Origin: Paenibacillus sp. RC67
GTDB taxonomy: Bacteria > Bacillota > Bacilli > Paenibacillales > NBRC-103111
Direction of reading: 5' to 3'
Assembly (NCBI RefSeq): GCF_030020805.1
Contig: NZ_CP125098.1
Coordinates: 3,433,501-3,497,500 of the forward strand
Length of the DNA stretch: 64,000 nt
A model generated the notes under the pieces. It had not been told where the DNA came from and searched no databases. It saw only the letters and a program-made list of their open reading frames with translations. Shown here piece after piece: positions 10,143 through 20,006 of the stretch; positions within the stretch are counted from its first letter, which is position 1; each line of letters opens with the position of its first letter. The translations under genes and the position numbers were made by a program.

Positions 10143-10571
10143 TTAGGCATTTAACCTTTTATGATTATGATGTGCAATGGTCAACAATGCCACATAGAAG
10201 GGCTGTAGATTGAACTTTTTTCCAAACTCAAATTTGTATGAAGAGACTTGCAGATTGGTCGCTTTATAATAAGGTGACGTTATATAATGGATCGTTAGCT
10301 CGCTGTCATCAAAGCCTGTTCCTGCGGTTTCCATAGTGACCTCATAGATAGAATCCAGATGAATAGAAGCAATTCTTGTCTTTTTGCCAGTGACGCCTTG
10401 ATGGTCAATGAATATAAGTCTCTCATCTGTAACGATAAAAGTATCTCTTATAAGCTTAAATCCCATCTGAATTTTTTCATCAGGCATGAGATACGCCCCA
10501 TATTGGTTCGTCAGTTCTTGGATGGACACCTCTGAATAGTTACCGAATAATCCGCTTAACAGGTTAGCCAA
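10143..10571 (-). CDS. PH-domain-containing protein
   Basis: This 142-residue soluble protein starts with a TTG behind GGAGGAA. It resembles the small bacterial pleckstrin-homology proteins of Bacillus: an N-terminal helix (LFGNYSEVSIQELTNQYGAYL) and then beta strands with the motif DTFIVTDERLIFIDHQG, ending in a helix. These proteins are common in Bacillota and their role is not settled. It is transcribed alone and shares its upstream region with the divergent MocR gene. Confidence 0.7.
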   Translation of the reverse strand: MANLLSGLFGNYSEVSIQELTNQYGAYLMPDEKIQMGFKLIRDTFIVTDERLIFIDHQGVTGKKTRIASIHLDSIYEVTMETAGTGFDDSELTIHYITSPYYKATNLQVSSYKFEFGKKFNLQPFYVALLTIAHHNHKRLNA

Positions 10572-10656
10572 TTCCGTTCCTCCTTCACGCTATTTGTAAA
10601 GGTCTATTCAGCAAACCAAAAAGGTATGCCCGAGGCTATAGCTATGACCAGCTAAG

Positions 10657-10685
10657 TTTACAACTCCTTAGGTCATAGGTATAAT
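10657..10685 (+). promoter_or_regulatory. Sigma-A promoter for the MocR gene
   Basis: TTTACA at 10657-10662 and TATAAT at 10680-10685 are separated by 17 bases, close to the ideal vegetative promoter. Transcription would start near 10692, leaving an untranslated leader of about 115 bases that contains the palindrome GGTATACC at 10729-10736. Confidence 0.65.
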
Positions 10686-10807
10686 ACATATTTATATGAC
10701 TTAATATTTCTTGAGACGAAATAATGAAGGTATACCTATAAAGTAGCAAATACGTTAGAGTCACTGTCGGCGGTGGCTTTTTTTACGTCTGGAAATGAGG
10801 CGATAGC

Positions 10808-12193
10808 TTGCTTGAGCTTGCATTGGATTACTCTTCAAATCAAAGGCCGTTGTTTTTTCAAATTTATAGCTATATTAAACAAGGCATCATGCAGGGTCAA
10901 TTACCCAATGGTACGTTTCTGCCTTCCATTAGAAGCATGGCTCAAACGCTCAAGGTAAGTAAAAATACGGTGGAGAGCGCCTATCAGCTTCTCGTATCGG
11001 AAGGCTATATAAGCAACATCCCCAAAAAAGGATATACTATCGTTCATGTTTTTGAAAAGCCGGACAATGATCCTAACTCCCGTCATAGCACTCCGAAGAG
11101 CTCGCAAATAAAAATTGATTTTCGATATGGCAATATAGAGCTGTCCGCATTTCCGTTCCATCAATGGAACAAAGCTCGTAATCTCATCATAGCGCAATAT
11201 CAAACCTACTATGAAGTTGAAGGTATTGCTCAAGGTGAGCTGAGTTTAAGAACCGAACTGTCACGTTTGCTTTTTGAAACACGAGGTGTCATTTCAGCTC
11301 CGGAGCAAATGATTATCGGCACTACCCCTCAACAGCTAGTATCCTTGCTATGCGAACTCCTAAATAAAGACGAGTATGTGATAGGTGTAGAAGACCCGGG
11401 CTACGACGGCGCCAGAAATACTTTTAGGAACCATGGCTTTCATGTGCTTGGAATACCGCTGGGAGCAGATGGTGTAGACAGTCAAGAGCTTGAGAACAGT
11501 CCGGTGAACATGCTTTATGTGAGTCCTTCTCAACAGTTTTCCAATAAAATGGTGATGTCCCAGGCAAAAAGACTAGAATTAAGGAAATGGGCTTCTTGTC
11601 ACGCTTTTATCATGGAAGATGATTATGAATGGGAATACAAGTATGAGGATGGCTACATGGCGTCCATTCAAAGTCTGGCTCCGGACAAGGTCATTTATAT
11701 CGGCCGCATCTCCAAATCTCTTTTACCGGTAACCAATATAAGCTACATGGTGCTTCCATCAGACTTATTGTCATTATTTCATTCTAAGATAACTGAATAC
11801 GATCAGCCCGTCCCGAGACTTGATCAACTAACCTTTGCTCAGTACTTAGCGGATGGCTATTGGTTCAAGCATCTTCAAAAAATGAGAAAGCAATATGAAC
11901 AGAAGAGAAAAGCGTTTTTTGAAGCCATCGCTCAAAATCAATGCTATTTTGTAGAGGCAGAGAGCAAAGATACGGGACTGCATGCATTCGTTACCATAAA
12001 AACAAATAAATTGGAGTCCGAACTCATTGAGCAAGGATTATTGCATGGTGTACAAGTGTATGGAACCTCTAGGTACAGGTATCAGACAACCGGCAAGTAT
12101 CCCACAGTACTGCTTGGCTATGGCTCACTTACCTGCAATGAAATACAAGAGGGCATCAAACTATTGATTGAAGCTTGGTTTGGAGAGTCCTAG
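10808..12193 (+). CDS. MocR/GntR-family regulator with aminotransferase domain
   Basis: This 461-residue protein has a GntR winged-helix domain (about residues 10-75, FLPSIRSMAQTLKVSKNTVE) joined to a fold-type I aminotransferase-like domain. The likely PLP lysine lies at about residue 303 in GRISKSLLP, and the family motif EDDYEWEY is present. Start TTG 10808 follows GAGG. MocR proteins sense PLP-bound ligands such as vitamin B6 or amino-acid derivatives and often regulate a neighbouring gene. No pdx or transporter gene lies next to it, so the target is not clear. Confidence 0.87.
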   Translation: MLELALDYSSNQRPLFFQIYSYIKQGIMQGQLPNGTFLPSIRSMAQTLKVSKNTVESAYQLLVSEGYISNIPKKGYTIVHVFEKPDNDPNSRHSTPKSSQIKIDFRYGNIELSAFPFHQWNKARNLIIAQYQTYYEVEGIAQGELSLRTELSRLLFETRGVISAPEQMIIGTTPQQLVSLLCELLNKDEYVIGVEDPGYDGARNTFRNHGFHVLGIPLGADGVDSQELENSPVNMLYVSPSQQFSNKMVMSQAKRLELRKWASCHAFIMEDDYEWEYKYEDGYMASIQSLAPDKVIYIGRISKSLLPVTNISYMVLPSDLLSLFHSKITEYDQPVPRLDQLTFAQYLADGYWFKHLQKMRKQYEQKRKAFFEAIAQNQCYFVEAESKDTGLHAFVTIKTNKLESELIEQGLLHGVQVYGTSRYRYQTTGKYPTVLLGYGSLTCNEIQEGIKLLIEAWFGES

Positions 12194-12292
12194 CTTCACT
12201 GTGTCCTGCCCAAATTGTTCATTCTGTCCCTTTATTCGATAGGAAGTTCTCATTACTATTGGGGATACAACAAGCGGATGGAGTGGATAAGG

Positions 12293-13081
12293 ATGAACTT
12301 TATTTTTGATATGGATGGGACTCTTAGCTTCAAAGGCAGACCGATTTCCAGAAGGATTCAGGATTGTTTAATGGAGCTGGAGCAATTAGGTCACTTTATT
12401 GGTTTTGCTTCTGCAAGGCCTTTCCGTGACATGCTTCCTATATTAGACGAGCGTTTTCATCAACATCTTTTAATTGGTGCGAACGGGGCGATGGCTTATT
12501 ATGAGGGTAAGCCTCTCTACTTTAATTCAATTCCAACTAGCCTAGCGCTTGAAATTATTGAAATCCTTAATGATTATCAGGCTGATTATCTTATTGATGA
12601 TACTTTGAACTATGCAGTTCAGACAAAACAAGAGCATCCTCTTCTAATGAACATCGCCCAAAGTAGTCTTGCACAGCAAGTGGAATTGGATCAAATTAAT
12701 TCTTTTGTAAAAATTGTTGTTCTATCCTGCAGTCATTTCAAGGAATTATCGGAAAGAATATCGGAGCTTGATGTCACCATTCATTACCATTCAGCCGAAG
12801 GGATCTTGGATATTACCTACAAAAACGTTAATAAAATGACAGGGATGCAGCAAACCGGTCTTCAGCTCTCTCCATTTATCTGTATGGGAAATGATATGAA
12901 TGATCTTCCATTGTTCCAACAAGCCCAATACTCCGTATTGATCGGAGAATATGAACCATTGCGAAGGATAGCCAGCCATCAGATCCCGGTCGACGATAGG
13001 GTAGAGTATCAAATTATTGACAAGCTGCAGGAGCTTGGAAGGATGTTTGTCTCACAATCAAGCCCTGTTAAAATAGGGTAA
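12293..13081 (+). CDS. HAD-family Cof-type phosphatase
   Basis: The protein has motif I DMDGT at residues 6-10, motif II SARPF and the C-terminal motif GNDMNDLP near residue 200, which marks the Cof subfamily (type IIB cap) of HAD phosphatases. These enzymes hydrolyse small phosphorylated metabolites such as sugar phosphates or pyridoxal phosphate. ATG 12293 is chosen because it starts directly before the first strand (NFIFDMDG) and has GGAG nine bases upstream; an in-frame ATG at 12278 or the longer frame from 12215 is possible. It lies 99 bases after the MocR gene in the same direction. Confidence 0.85.
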   Translation: MNFIFDMDGTLSFKGRPISRRIQDCLMELEQLGHFIGFASARPFRDMLPILDERFHQHLLIGANGAMAYYEGKPLYFNSIPTSLALEIIEILNDYQADYLIDDTLNYAVQTKQEHPLLMNIAQSSLAQQVELDQINSFVKIVVLSCSHFKELSERISELDVTIHYHSAEGILDITYKNVNKMTGMQQTGLQLSPFICMGNDMNDLPLFQQAQYSVLIGEYEPLRRIASHQIPVDDRVEYQIIDKLQELGRMFVSQSSPVKIG

Positions 13082-13110
13082 ATTCTAATGCATAGACAGG
13101 AGTGACCGTA

Positions 13111-13803
13111 TTGAGTTCGTATATGGAAAAAAGACATTCATCGCTGCGAGAGGCTGAAAGAAAAGCCGAACAGCTGTTTAAAGCCATCGAGGAAAAACAA
13201 ATTATGCGCAGCGGCGTTACCGAAAAGCAAATCAATCGCGAAATCTATGACCTGGCATTCCAAATGTTTGGAATTAAGAAATACTGGCATAAACGCATTG
13301 TAAGAGCAGGGAAAAATACGTTATACCCGTACAGAGAAAACCCTCCTGATTTGACAGTCAATGATAATGATATTATATTTCTTGATTTTGGTCCGATCTT
13401 TGAAGATTGGGAGGCCGATTTTGGAAGAACCTATGTGCTTGGCGATGATCCGATCAAATTAAAGCTGCAGAGGGATATTGCATTGGCTTGGGAGGAAGGG
13501 AAGGCTTATTTCCGTTCCAAGCCCGATATTACAGGCAGTGAGCTCTTTGCATATGCATGCGAGCTTGCTACCAAATATGGTTGGGAGTACGGAGGGCCTC
13601 ATGCGGGTCATCTCATCGGAGAATTCCCTCACGAGCAGATCCAAGGCGATGAAGTGGACAATTATATTCATCCCGACAACCATATTCCAATGCGTGATCC
13701 GGATACCAACGGTCATCCTCGAGATTGGATCTTGGAAATCCATTTTATCGATCGGGAGTTGGAGATCGGTGGATTCTTAGAGCAATTATTAACAGTCGAC
13801 TAG
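13111..13803 (+). CDS. M24-family metallopeptidase-like protein
   Basis: This 230-residue protein has the pita-bread fold of the aminopeptidase P/methionine aminopeptidase family without the N-terminal creatinase domain. All five expected metal ligands can be placed: Asp in LDFGP, Asp in ADFGRTY, His in GPHAGHLIGEF, Glu in ILEIHFID and Glu in GFLEQLL. TTG 13111 has ACAGGAG upstream at good spacing; GTG 13102 overlaps that site. The substrate is unknown, and some family members are not peptidases. Confidence 0.82.
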   Translation: MSSYMEKRHSSLREAERKAEQLFKAIEEKQIMRSGVTEKQINREIYDLAFQMFGIKKYWHKRIVRAGKNTLYPYRENPPDLTVNDNDIIFLDFGPIFEDWEADFGRTYVLGDDPIKLKLQRDIALAWEEGKAYFRSKPDITGSELFAYACELATKYGWEYGGPHAGHLIGEFPHEQIQGDEVDNYIHPDNHIPMRDPDTNGHPRDWILEIHFIDRELEIGGFLEQLLTVD

Positions 13804-13951
13804 AAGAGAGTCCTGCCGAAGAAGGACATAAATCATAGTGGAGTCGAGTCGTTAGGCAGGTGCAAATAGATCCCATGGTTATTGTCATTCACACTGGAAA
13901 TACTAATTTCCATAAATATCAAACGACAGAACCGTAGGCAGGGGGAGCAAT

Positions 13952-15169
13952 TTGGAGAAGACAGCAGACCTGCGCAGCTCCAAGCGCGGTAGATTGTTAG
14001 TTAGTATGGGAATAAGCTGGCTGTTTGACGCAATGGATGTTGGGATTATTTCATTCATTGTAGCGACATTGACGGTACAATGGCATTTGACCCCTGAGCA
14101 AGTGGGGGTATTTACAAGCATTAACTCGGTTGGTATGGTTTTTGGAGCAGCTATTGCAGGGTATATGGCTGATCGGTTTGGGCGTAAATCTGTCTTACTC
14201 TGGACGCTGCTTATTTTCTCGGTGGCCAGTGGCTTATCCGCGCTTGCTACGAGCTTCACGGTGTTATGCATTTTGAGGTTTATTGCGGGTGTAGGACTGG
14301 GAGGAGAGCTTCCAGTAGCTTCAACTCTTGTATCGGAGACAGTACCGGCAGAGGAGAGAGGGAGAACGGTTGTGCTGCTCGAAAGCTTCTGGGCAGGAGG
14401 GTGGCTTGCAGCCGCACTCATTTCGTATTTTGTCATTCCAAGGTACGGCTGGCAGGCCGGATTCCTTATCGGTGCGGTTCCAGCGCTGTATGCACTTTAT
14501 CTGCGGCGCTCAATTGAAGATCCTCAGAGGTTCATTAAGAGTCAAGCTGAACGAAAGCCATCTTTTCGCGAACAATGGTCGTCGGTGTGGCAGTTGAAAT
14601 ACCGTCGTTCTACCGTAATGCTGTGGATTCTCTGGTTCACTGTAGTTTTCTCATATTATGGCATGTTCCTGTGGCTTCCGACTGTGATGGTAATGAAGGG
14701 CTATGGTCTGGTCAAAGGTTTCCAGTATGTGCTCATTATGACTCTGGCTCAATTACCCGGATATTTTACCGCGGCGTACGCCATAGAGAAGTTCGGGCGC
14801 AAATTCGTTCTAGTCTTATATCTGGTTTTCACGGCATTAAGTGCAATCTGGTTCGGTTCTGCCCAGACGGAAACGAGCCTGATCGCTGCTGGTATCTGCT
14901 TGTCCTTCTTCAATCTTGGAGCGTGGGGCGGGCTGTATGCCTATACTCCTGAGCTATACCCTACAAGAGTACGCTCGACAGGAGTCGGCATGGCAACCTC
15001 CTTTGGCCGTGTTGGCGGCGTCATAGCCCCCTTCCTGGTTGGAGTCCTTGTAGCTCGGGGTGTGGAGCTGCAGACGATTTTTTATCTATTTTTCGTGGCT
15101 ATCTTAATTGGAGCACTCAGTGTATTTTTCCTTGGGAGGGAGACCAAGGGCATTGAGTTGGAGAATTGA
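13952..15169 (+). CDS. niaP: Niacin permease, MFS transporter NiaP (YceI/NaiP)
   Basis: This 405-residue MFS protein has twelve predicted membrane segments. It closely follows what I recall of Bacillus subtilis NaiP (YceI): SWLFDAMDVGIISFIVA near the start, then GGELPVASTLVSE, LLESFWAGGWLAAALISYF, FSYYGMFLWLP and FNLGAWG. The TTG start at 13952 is preceded by GGGGGAG. The known role of NaiP is uptake of nicotinate for NAD synthesis. It is monocistronic with a clear terminator behind it. No NiaR-type operator was recognised upstream. Confidence 0.88.
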   Translation: MEKTADLRSSKRGRLLVSMGISWLFDAMDVGIISFIVATLTVQWHLTPEQVGVFTSINSVGMVFGAAIAGYMADRFGRKSVLLWTLLIFSVASGLSALATSFTVLCILRFIAGVGLGGELPVASTLVSETVPAEERGRTVVLLESFWAGGWLAAALISYFVIPRYGWQAGFLIGAVPALYALYLRRSIEDPQRFIKSQAERKPSFREQWSSVWQLKYRRSTVMLWILWFTVVFSYYGMFLWLPTVMVMKGYGLVKGFQYVLIMTLAQLPGYFTAAYAIEKFGRKFVLVLYLVFTALSAIWFGSAQTETSLIAAGICLSFFNLGAWGGLYAYTPELYPTRVRSTGVGMATSFGRVGGVIAPFLVGVLVARGVELQTIFYLFFVAILIGALSVFFLGRETKGIELEN

Positions 15170-15235
15170 CGTCGTACACTAGCGTCAAAAGATTTGAATG
15201 TTTCATGGTACATAATAAAAGAACGCATATAATGA

Positions 15236-15269
15236 ACGAGCAGGCGCGCTGGCAGTCTGCTCGTTTTTA
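15236..15269 (+). terminator. Rho-independent terminator after niaP
   Basis: ACGAGCAG pairs with CTGCTCGT and is followed by TTTTAT. Confidence 0.8.
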
Positions 15270-15453
15270 TCGACTCTGATTGCCTTATGATGATGGATGG
15301 CATAGCATATAACGGTTGAAACTAAGATGCCAGTGCTAACGGACCTGCATGTGAAAATACAAATATAAAACATTTATTACCTTTAAATCCCATTTTACAT
15401 ATGCCATTCTTAGCTTGAGTCATAGGTTGATTAGAGGATTTAGGGGGGATTGC

Positions 15454-16443
15454 ATGTCGTTTACAGTAAGGTCGCTCAGGTTACCAGATGATTATGAAGA
15501 TATCGCAAGATTAGTAAATACTTATTGGTCGGAGCCCACAGATGCTGCAAGGCTCGAGGAAGATGACAGCAAATTATTTTCTATTGGCCGTACGTTCCTA
15601 GATGAAAATGGCCAGCTTGGTGGTTATGATAGGCTGAGGCAGCTTGCTGTCACCGAGCAGGATGAAGCTGTTGGCTACTTGTGGACATGGCGTGCTCCGT
15701 GGACCGAGCATGGAACCCTAAACCACACGATGGTCATCGATCAAACCTTTCGCCGGCGGGGAGTCGGTAAGCTTTTGCTCCATCAGGCCTTAGACTGGGC
15801 TCATACTCTTGGTGCGAGTAAGATTGTAACCGAGGTATGGGACAATGATGAAGCTTCATTGCACTTTGCCCGCAATCATGGGTTTGTGGTTGAACGTCAT
15901 ACGTTTCAATCTGTTCTTTCGTTAGATGGCTTAGATGCTGCTAATATATATGGAGGCGATGCTTCCAAGCAGTTGGAGAGAGAGGGCATACGATTCACAA
16001 CACTCGCAGAAGAAGGTGTAGATAAGGGAGAGATCCAGCTGCACCAGCTTTACAAGGAAACGATGGAGGACATTCCCGGTTTCACGGGTAAAGTTCCAGA
16101 AATCTCAGAATGGCGCAAATGGTACTTAATGGCCAACGGTTACGCTCCTGAGCAGGTACTGATCGCTGCAGACGGTGAACGATATGTGGGAGTGACCAAT
16201 GTGCTTCATAATGCGCAAACTAACGGAATGTATCACGAATATACGGGAGTCAGACGTGACTATCGTCGCCGTAACATTGGATTAGCTCTTAAGGTCAAAG
16301 CGATTGAATTGGCCGTTTCGAGAAAAGCTGACTATATCCGAACCGACAACGACTCTACCAATGAGCCTATCCTCACTATTAACAGACGGCTTGGCTATTT
16401 GCCACTGCTTGGAAAGTATCTGATGGTCGTTTCGTTGAAATAA
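15454..16443 (+). CDS. Tandem GNAT-domain N-acetyltransferase
   Basis: This 329-residue protein holds two GNAT domains. The first has the acetyl-CoA loop in DQTFRRRGVGKLLLHQALDWA with the partner strand FARNHGFV. The second, more divergent, has VRRDYRRRNIGLALKVKAIELA and ends in NRRLGYLP. ATG 15454 follows TTAGGGGGG; the earlier in-frame TTG at 15415 lacks such a site. Tandem GNAT proteins like this include mycothiol synthase, but the substrate here cannot be told. It stands alone between two terminators. Confidence 0.85.
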   Translation: MSFTVRSLRLPDDYEDIARLVNTYWSEPTDAARLEEDDSKLFSIGRTFLDENGQLGGYDRLRQLAVTEQDEAVGYLWTWRAPWTEHGTLNHTMVIDQTFRRRGVGKLLLHQALDWAHTLGASKIVTEVWDNDEASLHFARNHGFVVERHTFQSVLSLDGLDAANIYGGDASKQLEREGIRFTTLAEEGVDKGEIQLHQLYKETMEDIPGFTGKVPEISEWRKWYLMANGYAPEQVLIAADGERYVGVTNVLHNAQTNGMYHEYTGVRRDYRRRNIGLALKVKAIELAVSRKADYIRTDNDSTNEPILTINRRLGYLPLLGKYLMVVSLK

Positions 16444-16449
16444 AGCCCT

Positions 16450-16491
16450 AACAAAAGAGGGTGCCGACACCGTTCGGCAGTCTCTTTTGTT
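16450..16491 (+). terminator. Rho-independent terminator after the GNAT gene
   Basis: AACAAAAGAG pairs with CTCTTTTGTT, with a second inner stem TGCCGA/TTCGGCA. The outer stem also gives an A-run and a T-run, so it may work on both strands. It cleanly separates the GNAT gene from the SWIM operon. Confidence 0.8.
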
Positions 16492-16729
16492 CAATTTGGA
16501 GCATATCAATTCTTTTCATAAGGGACTTTGTAATGTACTAAGCGGTTCTGGACACAGGACTTGCAAACAGATGAAAAACATGGAATGATTTCATTAATTT
16601 AGATTGTTTTTTTGGCAGTCTGTTATTATATTTCTCATTTTATCGGCGTAAGGTAAAGGGTGGAAATGAAGGTGATTCAGGAATTGTGTGGAAAACAATA
16701 AGAACAAACCATTTTTTGAGAGGGAAACC

Positions 16730-18166
16730 ATGGAGCAGCTTACGGAAGCTTATGTAGACAGTTTGGCGCTTAACAGCGCTGCGATTAAGAATGGGAAGGA
16801 TTTAGTAAAAAAGAATAGCTTTCCCTTGTTGTGCAAATCTGAGGATGCTAGCGTCATTTTTGGAGAATGCAAGGGAAGCGGTAAAGACCCTTATCGATGC
16901 TCTGTGGATTGGGCTAAGGAAGGAAATCCTGTATTCCGCTGCACTTGTCCCAGCCGTCAGTTCCCATGCAAGCATAATTTGGGCTTGATGTATGCCTACA
17001 CTTCAGGCAAGTCCTTTGAGACGGCACCGGTTCCGCAAGACCTTGCTGAGAAGAGGGAGAAAGCCGAGAAGCGCGAGGAGAAAAAGAAGGAAACGGCCGT
17101 CTCTGACGCTCCGGCTGCAAAACGGAAGACGAATAAGGCAGCTCTTACCAAAAAAATAGCTGCTCAGTTAGAAGGTATAGCCATTGCAGAGAAACTCCTT
17201 TTACAGCTTACACAGCAGGGATTTGGAAGTCTAGACAAGAAAGTATTGCAAACTGCGGATGAGCAGGCAAAGCAGCTTGGCAATTATTACATTCCTGGTA
17301 TTCAGATTGCGCTTCGTCAGCTAACAGAGCTCTTCCGTTCCGAGAATGAACGTGAAACGGTTTATACACAAGCCATCGAACAGCTAACGATGCTGCATTC
17401 ACTTATTCAAAAAAGCAAGAAATATTTAGAAGGCAGGCTGGGAAATCCCGATGCACCAGTAGATGCCGATACAACGCTAGAGGAACGCATAGGCCATGCT
17501 TGGCAAATCGCTGAGCTGCGGGAGCAAGGCCACGTTCGCACCGATGTAGATCTGCTGCAGTTGGCGTTCCGTTCCTATACAGATGCGCCTCGTGGTGAAT
17601 ATGTGGACGAGGGCTGCTGGGCAAATCTGAGTACGGGTCAGATCCAGTTCACCCGGACCTATCGTCCTTTTCGAGCATCTAAATATATTCGTGAGGAAGA
17701 CTCGATCTTCCATGTGGTAACAGCCAAGGAACTGGCAGAATATCCAGGTGATCTGAACAAGCGGGTGCGCTGGGACGAAGCCGTTTATCGGGAGGCTAGT
17801 TCAAAGGATTATATGAACGTGATGGCTTCGGCGGAGCGATCCTTTGCAGAAGTAATAAAACGGATTAAAAATCAGATCAAAAACCCGTTATCACACAAAA
17901 ATCCGGTTGCTCTTTTGCATTTCAAAGAAATACTCAAGGAAGATACAGCTTATGTCCTTGTGGATGATCAAGGCAAACAGCTGCCCTTGACAGACATTCC
18001 CTTCGTTAGTGCACCGACGACCCATTTGCTGCCCCTGTTAAATAGGGCTTATTTGCTGAATCAAGCGATATTGGTTATTTTCGAACAAAACATGCAGCGG
18101 AACCGGTTAGAAGCTCAACCGCTTAGCATTGTGACTGCGGATAAGGTTATCCGTTTGCTTTATTGA
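16730..18166 (+). CDS. SWIM zinc-finger protein (first gene of MoxR-VWA operon)
   Basis: The 478-residue protein has a SWIM zinc finger at about residues 71-82 (CTC, then CKH: the CxCx(n)CxH pattern), followed by a charged, lysine- and glutamate-rich linker (about 100-140) and a long helical region. ATG 16730 has GAGAGGG upstream and begins with the family-like LTEAYVDSLA; an in-frame GTG at 16688 is the alternative. SWIM fingers bind DNA or protein. It opens an operon of five genes in one direction with 22-base spacing or overlaps, and corresponds to YehQ in the E. coli yeh cluster. The biochemical role is unknown. Confidence 0.82.
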   Translation: MEQLTEAYVDSLALNSAAIKNGKDLVKKNSFPLLCKSEDASVIFGECKGSGKDPYRCSVDWAKEGNPVFRCTCPSRQFPCKHNLGLMYAYTSGKSFETAPVPQDLAEKREKAEKREEKKKETAVSDAPAAKRKTNKAALTKKIAAQLEGIAIAEKLLLQLTQQGFGSLDKKVLQTADEQAKQLGNYYIPGIQIALRQLTELFRSENERETVYTQAIEQLTMLHSLIQKSKKYLEGRLGNPDAPVDADTTLEERIGHAWQIAELREQGHVRTDVDLLQLAFRSYTDAPRGEYVDEGCWANLSTGQIQFTRTYRPFRASKYIREEDSIFHVVTAKELAEYPGDLNKRVRWDEAVYREASSKDYMNVMASAERSFAEVIKRIKNQIKNPLSHKNPVALLHFKEILKEDTAYVLVDDQGKQLPLTDIPFVSAPTTHLLPLLNRAYLLNQAILVIFEQNMQRNRLEAQPLSIVTADKVIRLLY

Positions 18167-18188
18167 TGAAATAATTAGGAGACGAACT

Positions 18189-20006
18189 ATGAGTGTACAT
18201 GTTTTGTTTGAGCTTCAACATGAAGTTCGGCGTTTATTTATTGCAGGAAGCGCTGTAGCAGCAGGAGACATTCGATTGCAAAAAATGATTCCCCAGCTTG
18301 ATAAGCTGTCTGAATCGGTTCCAGTAATGGGTCGCGTGGCGCAAGCTGTTACCCAAGTCGTGGAAGCGGGCTCGGGGGAATCAGCGCCTAAACTGCTTGA
18401 ATTGGGTATCCTGCTCAACTCCATGCTTTATACTCTTGGCAAGACGGAAACGACAGACGTGCTCTTTCCTGTCAAAGGAGCCGATGCCAATCTATCGACC
18501 TCACTTCCTTACCGAAAACTGTCTCCACTGATACAAGCGTTGACAGCAAAAGGTCAAGGGCGGCTGGAGAAGCTGCGGCAGGGTTATGAAGAAGGGCTAT
18601 TCCAAGACTTTCGCTCTATATTGCCCGCCGTTACCGCTCTGGATGACAGCTACACGGAAATTCCTGATTTTATTCAACATAAAGTGCTACCTGCCTATGG
18701 TAAAGAGGCATTGCCTGCTCTGCTCCAACAATTCAAGCTGGACGGGGGTAAAGGCGATGGTAGGCGTCTAGAGCTGATTCATGAGTTATTGCATGGCGAG
18801 GGACTGTCGCTAATCGGGCAAGCGGCTCGTGAGGGTTCGGTTGAAGTACGTTCGGCTGCTATTGAGCTGCTTGGTAATTATCCAGAGCAGATCCATTTTA
18901 TTTTGGAACAAGCCGAAGATAAGAAGAAGGAGATCCGCAGTGCTGCTTTGTTTGCTCTAGCACGATTAGGCTCTGAGCAGGCCGTTGAGAGGTTGTATCA
19001 AGCGTTAGTATCCAAAGATCGTGAGCTGGCAATCGAGCCGATCCGACGGTGCCAAGCCAATTCTTTGACACAAAAGGTCGTAGCTCATGCGGAACACACT
19101 CTGGAGCGAATCGTACTCGAGAACGGTATCGAAGAGACTGTGCAGCATATGCTCTCTGACATTCACTGTCTACAAGGAAAGCGAACGCTGGAGGTTGTAC
19201 GCTTGCTGGAAAAGCTGCTATCAACGCCTGCGTTCATTAAGACTGAAACGGAAGCTGCACAGGAGGCTGCGGCAGAACTGCTGCTTGATATCGACCTACC
19301 GGAAGCGGATGATTTCGCGGTTAGCTTGCACGAAGCGTACGATGGGAGGTTTATCGCTTATAGCTTCAAAGCAGCAGTGAAGATTCTTCCACCTCAAGAA
19401 GTCTATGACAGGTTTCACAGTTATTTTAGAAACAAAAAACAGTCTAATGCCAAGACGCTTTTGCGTGCTTTTCATGAAGAAACGCTTCCTTACCAACACA
19501 GGGTGGGGTACGATCCTGCTCGAGCTGATGCGGATCTTAAGGGTGTGTGGGATCCACGCTGGGTACAGCTTTTTGTAGAAGTGGATGAGGCAGATTTGGT
19601 ATGCCGACTGGTAGAAGCTGCGGATGTGAAGGTCATTGCATACCTAAAAGCTAAATGTGAGGAACAGCCTCATTTCAACCGGGGCCAGACATCGAATATG
19701 CTGCTTGTACTATTCGGAATGCAAGAACCAAGCGCTCCTCAATTGCTTATGGACATATTGGAGAAGGGTGGCAATAAACAGTATTACTATCTGGATCGTG
19801 TGCAGTTGACGCTGTTGTCATTGCTTCCAAAGTCATATGCTCAACGACTCCGTGAGTATGCCGAGAAACTAAGTTATCAGAGCTTGAAGGATCAATTGTT
19901 GGACATTACTGAGACGTTAGCAGTAAAGACGGATGGAGAAAAAGTGTCGGAAATTGAAGAGAAGGGACAGGGATTATGGGGATGGATCAGAAGCAAGATG
20001 TCGTAA
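18189..20006 (+). CDS. HEAT-repeat protein of the MoxR-VWA operon
   Basis: This 605-residue soluble protein starts at ATG 18189 behind AGGAG. Residues about 195-310 contain clear HEAT-like helical pairs (SVEVRSAAIELLGNYP, KKEIRSAALFALARLG, SKDRELAIEPIRRCQ); the rest is also predicted all-helical. Such a solenoid probably serves as a scaffold. Its C-terminus overlaps the AAA+ gene by 31 bases, which suggests translational coupling. I do not recognise a named family beyond the repeats. Confidence 0.78.
   Translation: MSVHVLFELQHEVRRLFIAGSAVAAGDIRLQKMIPQLDKLSESVPVMGRVAQAVTQVVEAGSGESAPKLLELGILLNSMLYTLGKTETTDVLFPVKGADANLSTSLPYRKLSPLIQALTAKGQGRLEKLRQGYEEGLFQDFRSILPAVTALDDSYTEIPDFIQHKVLPAYGKEALPALLQQFKLDGGKGDGRRLELIHELLHGEGLSLIGQAAREGSVEVRSAAIELLGNYPEQIHFILEQAEDKKKEIRSAALFALARLGSEQAVERLYQALVSKDRELAIEPIRRCQANSLTQKVVAHAEHTLERIVLENGIEETVQHMLSDIHCLQGKRTLEVVRLLEKLLSTPAFIKTETEAAQEAAAELLLDIDLPEADDFAVSLHEAYDGRFIAYSFKAAVKILPPQEVYDRFHSYFRNKKQSNAKTLLRAFHEETLPYQHRVGYDPARADADLKGVWDPRWVQLFVEVDEADLVCRLVEAADVKVIAYLKAKCEEQPHFNRGQTSNMLLVLFGMQEPSAPQLLMDILEKGGNKQYYYLDRVQLTLLSLLPKSYAQRLREYAEKLSYQSLKDQLLDITETLAVKTDGEKVSEIEEKGQGLWGWIRSKMS

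Noticed and set aside
13903..14436. A 177-codon reverse-strand frame opposite niaP
   Set aside because: It is rich in Ser, Thr and Pro and lies antisense to clear NiaP coding sequence, without a ribosome binding site. It is a shadow.
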